Of a stretch of 5,555 nucleotides of DNA, positions 1 to 5,211 are shown one piece after another. The translations under genes and the position numbers were made by a program. The notes below the pieces were generated by a model, which saw only the letters and a program-made list of their open reading frames with translations, was not told the DNA's origin and did not search any database. Each line of letters begins with the position of its first letter. Position 1 is the stretch's first letter. The DNA is from CF-96 sp028287605 (lineage in GTDB: Bacteria > Chloroflexota > Dormibacteria > Aeolococcales > Aeolococcaceae). Location of the stretch: NCBI GenBank assembly GCA_034666465.1, contig JAXDLT010000121.1, positions 1 through 5,555 of the forward strand, read 5' to 3'.

Positions 1-57
1 GACGTAGCCGCCGGCCAGCGCTCCGGCGACCAGCACCAACCAGTGAGGAGGCGTCAC
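1..57 (-). CDS. 5' end of a probable membrane or exported protein (partial)
   Basis: Reading leftward from a GTG at 57-55, the frame is open to the window edge for 19 codons and gives V/M-TPPHWLVLVAGALAGGYV. After a short polar start comes a continuous hydrophobic stretch rich in L, V, A and G, as in a first transmembrane helix or signal anchor. There is no Shine-Dalgarno before the GTG. A TANNNT hexamer (TACTCT, 69-64 on the minus strand) ends 7 bases before it, the spacing expected for a leaderless transcript. The gene would be divergent from the methyltransferase. Only 19 codons are visible, so the family cannot be named and the call rests on hydrophobicity and promoter placement. An unrelated open frame is possible in DNA this GC-rich. 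Confidence 0.45.
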   Translation of the reverse strand, partial: MTPPHWLVLVAGALAGGYV

Positions 58-63
58 ACCGCG

Positions 64-76
64 AGAGTACTACCGT
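64..76. promoter_or_regulatory. Compact divergent -10 region for the genes at 57(-) and 85(+)
   Basis: This is the only AT-richer patch in the first 130 bases. On the minus strand TACTCT (69-64) sits 6 nt before the GTG at 57. On the plus strand TACCGT (71-76) sits 8 nt before the ATG at 85. Two GTAC tetramers (67-70 and 75-78) flank the centre. Neither start has a Shine-Dalgarno, so both transcripts may be leaderless or nearly so. No good -35 element is seen. This is inference from spacing. Confidence 0.35.
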
Positions 77-84
77 ACGCGGGC

Positions 85-918
85 ATGAGACGGCGGCTGC
101 GTCCCTCCACCATCCCGCGGCTCCCCATGGCCTTCGACGCCGCCGCCGAGCTCGACTGGGGCGACCCGGTGATGAGCCGCCGGCTGCTCCGCGAGCACCT
201 CGACCAGAGGCACGACGGCGCCAGCCGCCGCATCCCCGCGATCGAGCGCCACGTCGCCCGCCTGGCCAGGCTCATCGCCCCGCCGCCGGGACGGGTGCTC
301 GACGCCGCCTGCGGGCCGGGCCTCTACGCGGTCCGCCTCGCCCGCCTGGGCTGGGACGTGGTCGGCGTCGACACCGGCGAGCCGGTGCTCCGCCACGCCC
401 GCGTCCTCGCCCGGGAGGCGGGGGTCGCGGCGGAGTTCCACCGCGCCGACCTGCGCACCTTCGAGGGGCAGGGCGACTTCGACGCGGTGCTCCTCGTGTA
501 CTTCATCCTCGAGGCTTTCCCCCGGCGCGAGCAGACGGCAGTGCTGCGCCGGCTCGCCGCCGCGCTGCGCCCGGGGGGCCGGCTGGTCGCCGAGCTGCGG
601 GTCCGCCCCGACCAGCCGCCGGGCCGGATCACCGCCTGGGACGTCGTCCCCCGCTCGCTCGTCTCCGACCGCCCCCACCTGCTGCTGACCGACACGCTCT
701 ACGACGAGCGCCGGCGCACCTTCGTGCTCCGCGAGATCGGCATCCTCGACGACGGCAGCGTCGCCGTGCAGCAGACCACCGGGCAGCTGGTCACCCTCGC
801 CGAGGTGCCCGCGCTCTTCGCCCGCGCCGGGCTGCGGGTGCGCGCCGTCCACGACGGCTGGACCCGCTACCGCGCCACCGGCCTGTCGGAGACGCTGCTG
901 GTGGTGGCGGAGCGCTAG
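85..918 (+). CDS. Class I SAM-dependent methyltransferase, substrate unknown
   Basis: A 277-residue protein with a Rossmann-type methyltransferase core. Motif I is LDAACGPG at residues 72-79. The acidic end of strand 2 is VDTG (Asp96), expected to contact the SAM ribose. ADLRTF (about 121-126) follows strand 3. FDAVLLVYFILEAFP (132-146) is the motif IV region, and LRPGGRLVAEL (161-171) is the typical turn before strand 5. The C-terminal 100 residues resemble the beta-rich half of small-molecule methyltransferases, but no substrate motif is recognised. Probably cytosolic and soluble. ATG 85 was chosen because a TANNNT hexamer lies just upstream. An in-frame ATG at 127 (MAFDAAAELDW) is a real alternative, and neither has a Shine-Dalgarno. 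An upstream GTG at 43 is unlikely because it overlaps the divergent gene. The stop overlaps that of the convergent lipoprotein gene. Confidence 0.88.
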   Translation: MRRRLRPSTIPRLPMAFDAAAELDWGDPVMSRRLLREHLDQRHDGASRRIPAIERHVARLARLIAPPPGRVLDAACGPGLYAVRLARLGWDVVGVDTGEPVLRHARVLAREAGVAAEFHRADLRTFEGQGDFDAVLLVYFILEAFPRREQTAVLRRLAAALRPGGRLVAELRVRPDQPPGRITAWDVVPRSLVSDRPHLLLTDTLYDERRRTFVLREIGILDDGSVAVQQTTGQLVTLAEVPALFARAGLRVRAVHDGWTRYRATGLSETLLVVAER

Positions 919-1403
919 CGGCAGACCGGGTCGGGCAGGCCCAGCCGCACCTGCAGGGTGGTGGGGGGCTGGTCGCCGAGCACGAGGGTGGCCTCGTACA
1001 GGCCCGAGGGCAGGCTGGGGTCGACCTGCCAGCTCAGCTCGTACTCCGCGGAGCGGCCCCGGGGCAGGCTGACCACCCCGCAGGGCACCCCCTTCCCCAC
1101 CGGGGGCGCCGCGGAGAAGACGTGGATGTCGGCGGAGTCACTGACCACCACCTGGAGGGGACCGGAGCAGTCGGCCCGGAACCTGGCGGGGCCGCGGACG
1201 GTGGCGGTGAAGGCGATCGCCCCGGGGCCCACCAGCCAGCCGCGGTCGGCGCCGAAGCCCACCACCCCGGCGACCGCGCTGGGGCTGGGGGGGTCGGGAC
1301 GTGAGGGAACGGTGCAGTGGACGGCCGGGGCCGCGGCCGACCCGCATGCGGTCAGCGCTGCCACCACCGGCGCGCAGAGCGTGGCGACGGGGATGCGGGG
1401 CAT
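915..1403 (-). CDS. Small secreted lipoprotein, predicted beta-sandwich, function unknown
   Basis: A 162-residue protein with a lipoprotein signal peptide: a short N-terminus with Arg3, a hydrophobic stretch, then the lipobox LTAC with Cys20 as the predicted lipidated residue. The mature part has four more cysteines (30, 79, 108, 161), enough for two disulfides. It is rich in alternating beta-type segments, for example AIAFTATVR (62-70), LQVVVSDS (83-90), AEYELSWQVD (119-128) and LPSGLYEATLVLGD (131-144). The last pattern, a Pro-Ser-Gly-Leu-Tyr turn into a strand, is common in Ig-like or BsuPI-type sandwich folds; that fold is inference. No enzyme motif is visible. ATG 1403 is preferred because it places the signal peptide at the N-terminus; the frame stays open upstream to 1508 with unlikely sequence. 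Transcription probably starts a few bases upstream, within the inverted repeat at 1408-1434. Confidence 0.8.
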   Translation of the reverse strand: MPRIPVATLCAPVVAALTACGSAAAPAVHCTVPSRPDPPSPSAVAGVVGFGADRGWLVGPGAIAFTATVRGPARFRADCSGPLQVVVSDSADIHVFSAAPPVGKGVPCGVVSLPRGRSAEYELSWQVDPSLPSGLYEATLVLGDQPPTTLQVRLGLPDPVCR

Positions 1404-1407
1404 GGCG

Positions 1408-1434
1408 CGCCCGCAACGATAGTGGTTGCGGGCG
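1408..1434. repeat. Perfect inverted repeat, 10-bp arms, 7-bp spacer; candidate operator
   Basis: CGCCCGCAAC (1408-1417), spacer GATAGTG (1418-1424), GTTGCGGGCG (1425-1434). The arms are exact complements. The repeat begins 4 bases upstream of the lipoprotein ATG (1403) and contains a minus-strand TANNNT hexamer, TATCGT (1421-1416). A bound dimeric regulator would therefore cover the -10 and transcription start. In RNA it could also form a hairpin. The role is inferred; the symmetry is directly visible. Confidence 0.75.
1416..1421 (-). promoter_or_regulatory. Candidate -10 element for the lipoprotein gene
   Basis: Minus-strand TATCGT lies 12 nt before the ATG at 1403, predicting a start about 6 nt upstream of the coding region. 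No matching -35 hexamer is found 16-18 nt upstream, and there is no Shine-Dalgarno. It sits across the spacer and one arm of the inverted repeat. Confidence 0.4.
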
Positions 1435-1445
1435 ACGCTCAGATG

Positions 1446-1463
1446 GGGCGGCGGCCGCCGCCC
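1446..1463. repeat. 18-bp perfect palindrome between direct GCTCAG repeats
   Basis: GGGCGGCGGCCGCCGCCC reads the same on both strands with no spacer. Just outside it the bases are ATG on the left and AT on the right, so pairing can extend by two bases if one G is bulged. The direct repeat GCTCAG occurs on both sides, at 1437-1442 and 1466-1471, 29 bases apart. The palindrome lies between the inverted repeat at 1408-1434 and the candidate promoter of the EF-G-like gene. It may be a second operator or a hairpin. GC-rich palindromes arise more readily in this base composition, so function is uncertain. Confidence 0.6.
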
Positions 1464-1479
1464 ATGCTCAGGTTGTGGG

Positions 1480-1508
1480 TGGAACGAACGGAAGCCAGTG
1501 GCTACCAT
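1480..1508 (+). promoter_or_regulatory. Candidate promoter of the EF-G-like gene
   Basis: TGGAAC (1480-1485) and TACCAT (1503-1508) are separated by 17 nt. The -10 matches the consensus at 4 of 6 positions and the TANNNT form; the -35 matches only 3 of 6. The predicted start near 1515 gives a leader of about 35 nt ending in a strong ribosome binding site. This is the best-scoring arrangement by eye in the region. Confidence 0.35.
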
Positions 1509-1536
1509 GTGCGCTTTCGTCCGACTTGCCTGGTGG

Positions 1537-1541
1537 GGAGG
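1537..1541 (+). promoter_or_regulatory. Ribosome binding site fixing the EF-G-like start at 1550
   Basis: GGAGG lies within GGGGAGGAG (1535-1543), 8 nt before ATG 1550. The frame remains open upstream to about 1301, so this site decides the start. The extra upstream residues have no family resemblance. Confidence 0.8.
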
Positions 1542-1549
1542 AGTCGAGC

Positions 1550-3631
1550 ATGCCGTCGCCCACGCCCGAGCGCATCCGTTCCGTCGCCGTGCTGGGGCAC
1601 AGCCACGACGGCAAGACCACGCTCTGCGAGGCGCTGATGCACGTGGCCGGCGCCACCGCGCGGCTGGGCTCGACCGACCAGGGCACCTCCATCCTCGACT
1701 TCGAGCCGGAGGAGCACCGCCGCTCGATCAGCATCACCACCTCGATCGCCCACTGCGACTGGAACGGGGTGCGCATCAACCTGCTCGACACCCCCGGCTT
1801 CCCGGACTTCGCCGGCGAGGTGGTGCAGGCGCTCGCCGCCGCCGACTCCGCGCTGCTCGTGGTCGGCGCCACCGGCACCGTCCCGGTCGGCGCCGAGTTC
1901 GCCTGGGAGCGCATCAGTGCGGCGGGGATGCCGGCGGTGGTGGTGGTGACGAAGATGGACAAGGAGAACGCCGCCTACGAGGCCACCGTCGACGCCCTCC
2001 GCGAGCAGCTGGGGCGCCGGGCGATCGCCGTCGCCGTGCCCATCGGCTCGGCGGAGAGCTTCCGCGGCTTCGTCGACCTCGTCGACGACCGGGCCTACGA
2101 GTTCGACGCCCAGGGCGGCTGCACGGAGGTGCCGCTCCCCGAGGAGATGCGCGAGGAGGTGGAGCGGGCCCACTCGGCGCTGGTCGACGCCGCCGCCGAG
2201 ACCGACGACGCCCTGCTGGAGAAGTACCTGGAGGGCACCGAGCTCACCGTCGACGAGGTCCACGGCGCCCTCCACACCGCGGCGCTGCGCGGCAGCCTGG
2301 TGCCGATCCTCCCCGCCGCATCGCCGCTGCTGAAGGGCTCCAGCACCGTGCTCGACGCCATCAACCGGTTCCTCCCCTCCCCGAGAGAGCGGGTGCACAC
2401 CGGGCTCGACGCCGCGGGCCGGCCGGTCGAGATCGAGTGCGACCCCGAGGGCCCGCTCGTCGCGCACGTGTTCAAGACCACCGCCGACCCCTTCGGGAGG
2501 GTCAGCTACTTCCGGGTGCTGCGCGGCACCATGCGCGCCGACTCGCATCCGCTCAACGTGCAGAGGGGGCACGAGGAGCGGCTCAGCGGGCTGGGACGGC
2601 CGATGGGCAGGCAGGTGGTCACCGCCAGCGACATCCCCGCGGGCGACATCGGCGCGGTCACCAAGCTCGCCGTCACCGCCACCGGCGACACGCTCTGCGC
2701 GAGGGAGACGCCGGTCACGATGCCGCCGATCGCCTTCCCCGCCGCCGCCTACACGATGGCGATCTCGGCGCGGAGCAAGGGTGACGAGGACAAGATCCAC
2801 AGCGCCCTCGCCCGCCAGGCCGACGAGGACCTCACCTTCACCCTCGACCGCGACCCCGCCACCGGCGAGGAGGTGGTCCACGGCCTCGGCGACACCCACC
2901 TCGACGTCAGCCTGGAGCGGATCAAGCGCCGCTACGGGGTCGACGCCACCCTCTCCACCCCGCGGATCGCCTACCGTGAGACCATCACCGGCACCGCCAG
3001 GGTGCAGCACAAGCACAAGAAGCAGACCGGCGGCGCCGGGCAGTACGGCGACTGCACCATCGAGATCGAGCCGCTGCCGCGCGGGGGCGGCTACGAGTGG
3101 CAGGACAAGATCTTCGGCGGCGCCATCCCCCAGCAGTTCCGCCCCTCGGTGGAGAAGGGGGTGAAGCAGACCCTCGCCCAGGGGGCGGTGGCCGGCTACC
3201 CGATCGTCGACGTGCGGGTGCGGCTGGTCGACGGCAGCACCCACGCGGTGGACGGCAAGGACATCGCCTTCCAGACCGCGGGCGCCATCGCCATGCGCAA
3301 GGCGGTGCAGGAGGCGAGGCCGGTGCTGCTCGAGCCGGTGGTCAACGTGCGCGTGGTGGTGCCCGAACGGCTGATGGGCGACGCCATCGGCATCCTCAAC
3401 AGCCGCCGCGGACGGGTGGCGGGGATGAACCCCACCGGCGACGGCCGCTCCGAGGTGACCGCCCAGGTGCCCCAGTCGGAGATGTACACGTTCCCCATCG
3501 ACCTGCGCGCCGTCACGCAGGGACGCGGCCGGTACACGATGGAGTTCTCCCACTTCGAGGAGGTGCCGCCCCAGGTCGCCCAGCACCTCATCGAGGACTA
3601 CCGCAAGGAGCACGCCGCCCAGGCGTCCTGA
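1550..3631 (+). CDS. Elongation factor G-like translational GTPase (EF-G-2/FusA2 type)
   Basis: A 693-residue protein with the full EF-G domain order and normal family length. The GTPase domain has P-loop GHSHDGKTT (16-24), switch I RRSISITTS (57-65), switch II DTPGFPDF (80-87), TKMD (134-137) for guanine recognition and a PIGSAESFRGFVDL insertion (164-177). Domain II starts near 302 (LVAHVFKTTADPFGRVSYFRV), and domain III spans about 392-463. Domain IV follows with QTGGAGQYGD (492-501) and a tip loop HAVDGKDIAF, His565 matching the decoding-loop histidine of EF-G. Domain V starts near 591 (PVLLEPVVNVRVVVPE). Several canonical residues differ: P-loop Asp to His19, switch I Thr to Ser61, switch II His to Phe84, and NKMD to TKMD. 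These fit the EF-G-like paralog group that includes Thermus EF-G-2 and mycobacterial FusA2, not the main fusA product. There are no rpsL, rpsG or tuf neighbours. It likely binds ribosomes; its exact cellular role is uncertain. Confidence 0.93.
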   Translation: MPSPTPERIRSVAVLGHSHDGKTTLCEALMHVAGATARLGSTDQGTSILDFEPEEHRRSISITTSIAHCDWNGVRINLLDTPGFPDFAGEVVQALAAADSALLVVGATGTVPVGAEFAWERISAAGMPAVVVVTKMDKENAAYEATVDALREQLGRRAIAVAVPIGSAESFRGFVDLVDDRAYEFDAQGGCTEVPLPEEMREEVERAHSALVDAAAETDDALLEKYLEGTELTVDEVHGALHTAALRGSLVPILPAASPLLKGSSTVLDAINRFLPSPRERVHTGLDAAGRPVEIECDPEGPLVAHVFKTTADPFGRVSYFRVLRGTMRADSHPLNVQRGHEERLSGLGRPMGRQVVTASDIPAGDIGAVTKLAVTATGDTLCARETPVTMPPIAFPAAAYTMAISARSKGDEDKIHSALARQADEDLTFTLDRDPATGEEVVHGLGDTHLDVSLERIKRRYGVDATLSTPRIAYRETITGTARVQHKHKKQTGGAGQYGDCTIEIEPLPRGGGYEWQDKIFGGAIPQQFRPSVEKGVKQTLAQGAVAGYPIVDVRVRLVDGSTHAVDGKDIAFQTAGAIAMRKAVQEARPVLLEPVVNVRVVVPERLMGDAIGILNSRRGRVAGMNPTGDGRSEVTAQVPQSEMYTFPIDLRAVTQGRGRYTMEFSHFEEVPPQVAQHLIEDYRKEHAAQAS

Positions 3632-3652
3632 GCCCGGCGCCCGGACTGACCG

Positions 3653-4390
3653 CTACGGCCTGGTGGCGGCCACCGCGGGCATGACGCAGCTCCAGGGATA
3701 CGGCTGGCAGGCGGCGGCCTCGTCGGCCTCCGGGTAGCCGCAGTGGCCGCGCATGTTCCCGGTGAGGTGGTCGTCGGCGTCGGAGTCGCCGTCGCACTGG
3801 GGCGCGAACCCGGGCGCGGCGAGGCCGAAGTCGTGGAAGACCACCGGGTCGGTGGGGGTGCCCGGGAAGAAGCTCGACGCCGAGGGGAAGGTCTCGCTGA
3901 CCCCGTCCGGATAGACGTCGGTCACCGCGCCCTGCACCGCTCCGGAGGCGGACACGGTGATGGTGGCGGCCTGGGAACGGCAGGCGCTGCCGCCCTGGCA
4001 GGGGGCGAAGCCCTCCGGGTCGGACCGGTCGGGCGGCGGCGTCCGGGTGGTGGTCAGCGTGTACGTCCCGGCGGGCAGGCCGGTGAAGCTCACGCAGCCC
4101 ACCGGCACCGCGGCGCAGTTTCCGTGGAGCAGCGGGCAGGCGGCGGTGGGGACGATGGTCCTCTTCCTCCCCGCGGGCGCCTCGGCGGCGCGGGTCTGGC
4201 CGCCGCCGGTGAGCTGGTAGGCGGCGGCGGGGAGGGCCTGCTTGCAGGAGTCGACGGTCTGCACCCAGACCGTGAAGGACGTGCCCGGTCTGCCCTTCGC
4301 CGCCCTCGCGCTGGTGCCCGGGCCGCCGGCGGTGGCGCTCACCGCCACGGCGGCGACCAGTGCCAGCACCGCGATCAGCCGTCCTCTCAT
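3653..4390 (-). CDS. Secreted cysteine-rich protein with a prealbumin/Cna-B-like motif, unknown function
   Basis: A 245-residue protein with a Sec-type signal peptide: MRGR, a hydrophobic core LIAVLALVAAVAVS, then small residues ending about ATA (20) or ARA (30). There is no lipobox, so it is predicted to be released or wall-associated. All ten cysteines (49, 85, 92, 99, 131, 137, 199, 217, 228, 235) lie after the signal, suggesting up to five disulfides. VSFTGLPAGTYTLTTTRTP (100-118) matches the gly-leu-pro-x-gly-x-tyr turn of prealbumin/Cna-B-like beta domains. An acidic run near 200-207 has Asp at alternate positions (200, 202, 204, 206), reminiscent of a calcium-binding loop. ATG 4390 has AGGAAGGGG 8 nt upstream, which decides it over a frame extension to 4444. 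It is convergent with the EF-G-like gene, 21 bp between stops, with no clear terminator. I do not recognise the family. Confidence 0.82.
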   Translation of the reverse strand: MRGRLIAVLALVAAVAVSATAGGPGTSARAAKGRPGTSFTVWVQTVDSCKQALPAAAYQLTGGGQTRAAEAPAGRKRTIVPTAACPLLHGNCAAVPVGCVSFTGLPAGTYTLTTTRTPPPDRSDPEGFAPCQGGSACRSQAATITVSASGAVQGAVTDVYPDGVSETFPSASSFFPGTPTDPVVFHDFGLAAPGFAPQCDGDSDADDHLTGNMRGHCGYPEADEAAACQPYPWSCVMPAVAATRP

Positions 4391-4422
4391 GCCCGCATCC
4401 CCTTCCTGAGCCCAGAGCACCG

Positions 4423-4452
4423 ATCGTATGCCAGCGCCCGCCACTGGGACAA
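4423..4452 (-). promoter_or_regulatory. Promoter of the cysteine-rich secreted protein
   Basis: On the minus strand, TTGTCC (4452-4447) and TACGAT (4428-4423) are separated by 18 nt. Both resemble sigma-70 type elements. The predicted start near 4416 leaves a leader of about 26 nt carrying the AGGAAGGGG ribosome binding site (4407-4399). This is the best-formed promoter in the window. Confidence 0.5.
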
Positions 4453-4478
4453 CGCACGCCGGCGGGTGATGCCTGCAC

Positions 4479-4484
4479 TATCCT
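4479..4484 (+). promoter_or_regulatory. Candidate -10 element for the dienelactone hydrolase gene
   Basis: TATCCT fits TANNNT and predicts a start near 4491, giving a leader of about 38 nt. No recognisable -35 hexamer is present 16-18 nt upstream. If correct, the in-frame ATG at 4469 would lie upstream of the transcript, which supports the GTG start at 4529. Confidence 0.35.
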
Positions 4485-4517
4485 CCCCGCGTTCGCAGAC
4501 GCAACGGGTCGTGGCGA

Positions 4518-4522
4518 GGAGG
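4518..4522 (+). promoter_or_regulatory. Ribosome binding site fixing the hydrolase start at GTG 4529
   Basis: GGAGG within GAGGAGGA lies 6 nt before GTG 4529. The frame is open far upstream, across the antisense of the neighbouring gene, so this site and the position where homology to the family begins decide the start. Confidence 0.75.
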
Positions 4523-4528
4523 ACAGCG

Positions 4529-5209
4529 GTGGGCGAGCGGATCACCTTCCCCAGCAACGGGCACACGGGCACCGGCTACCTGGCGACCCCCGAGGGCGGC
4601 CGCGGGCCCGGGGTGGTCGTCATCCAGGAGTGGTGGGGCCTGGTGCCGCACATCGAGGACGTCTGCGACCGCCTCGCCGCCGAGGGCCTCACCGCGCTGG
4701 CCGCCGACCTCTATCACGGCGAGACCACCACGGAGCCCGACGAGGCGGCCAAGAGGATGATGGCGATCGACATCCAGGACGCCGCGCGCCACCTCGGCGG
4801 GGCGGTCACCTGGCTGCTCGCCAGCGAGCACACCACCGGCGACGGCGTCGGCACCCTCGGCTTCTGCATGGGCGGCGGCCTCGCCCTCCTCCTCGCCTCG
4901 CTGCGTCCCGAGGTGAAGGCCTGCGTCGTCTACTACGGGGTCGTCCCCTGGCCCGACGCGCAGCCCGACGTGAGCCGGATCCGCGCCGCGGTGCTGGGCC
5001 ACTTCGGTGAGAGGGACCACTCCGCCAACCACGACGTCGTCGACCCGCTGGTCGAGCGGCTGCGCGAGGCCGGGGTCGAGGTGGAGGTCCACTGGTACGA
5101 CGCCGACCACGCCTTCTTCAACGACACCCGCCCCGAGGTGTACGACCCCGAGGCGGCGCAGCGCTCCTGGGAGCTCACCGTGCAGTTCCTGCACCGCCAC
5201 CTGGGCTAG
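4529..5209 (+). CDS. Dienelactone hydrolase family protein
   Basis: A 226-residue alpha/beta hydrolase close in length to the classical dienelactone hydrolases (about 235 residues). The family's catalytic layout is intact. GFCMGGG (111-117) carries nucleophile Cys113, replacing the usual serine. GERD (160-163) carries Asp163, and DADHAFFND (191-199) carries His194. Glu34 in VIQEWWGL (31-38) matches the glutamate that pairs with the cysteine in the resting enzyme. Canonical members hydrolyse the lactone ring of dienelactones in chlorocatechol breakdown. Many genomic members act on unknown esters or lactones, and no catechol dioxygenase or maleylacetate reductase is visible nearby, so the substrate is unassigned. 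No signal peptide is seen, so it is probably cytosolic. It is divergent from the secreted protein and 2 nt upstream of a lipoprotein gene, probably in one transcript. Confidence 0.92.
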   Translation: MGERITFPSNGHTGTGYLATPEGGRGPGVVVIQEWWGLVPHIEDVCDRLAAEGLTALAADLYHGETTTEPDEAAKRMMAIDIQDAARHLGGAVTWLLASEHTTGDGVGTLGFCMGGGLALLLASLRPEVKACVVYYGVVPWPDAQPDVSRIRAAVLGHFGERDHSANHDVVDPLVERLREAGVEVEVHWYDADHAFFNDTRPEVYDPEAAQRSWELTVQFLHRHLG

Positions 5210-5211
5210 CC

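Noticed and set aside
70..852. 260-codon minus-strand frame opposite the methyltransferase
   Set aside because: The translation is low-complexity and domain-free, whereas the plus strand has clear methyltransferase motifs. It is a shadow of GC-rich codon usage.
958..1422. 154-codon plus-strand frame opposite the lipoprotein gene
   Set aside because: The minus strand gives a signal peptide, lipobox and beta-rich domain; the plus-strand translation shows no domain or ribosome binding site.
1481..1502. GGAAC as an ECF sigma factor -35 element
   Set aside because: No CGTC-like -10 element lies at the expected 16-17 nt spacing, whereas a TANNNT hexamer fits a housekeeping promoter better.
1426..2784. 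452-codon plus-strand frame overlapping the EF-G-like gene out of frame
   Set aside because: It is almost entirely Arg, Gly, Ala and His, as expected from a shifted frame of a GC-rich gene, and has no start signal.
1502..3613. 703-codon open frame on the minus strand opposite the EF-G-like gene
   Set aside because: It mirrors the codon periodicity of the real gene in GC-rich DNA. Its translation is repetitive in V, G, A, H and D and shows no domain, while the plus strand encodes a complete EF-G-like protein.
3662..3674. Short hairpin GGTGG-CGG-CCACC downstream of the EF-G-like stop as a terminator
   Set aside because: The stem is only about 5 bp with no T-tract on either strand, and it lies inside the coding end of the convergent gene. 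Chance is likely at this GC content.
3743..4528. Long N-terminal extension of the dienelactone hydrolase frame
   Set aside because: The extension runs antisense to the secreted-protein gene, has low-complexity sequence, and ends where a strong ribosome binding site and the family homology begin at 4529.
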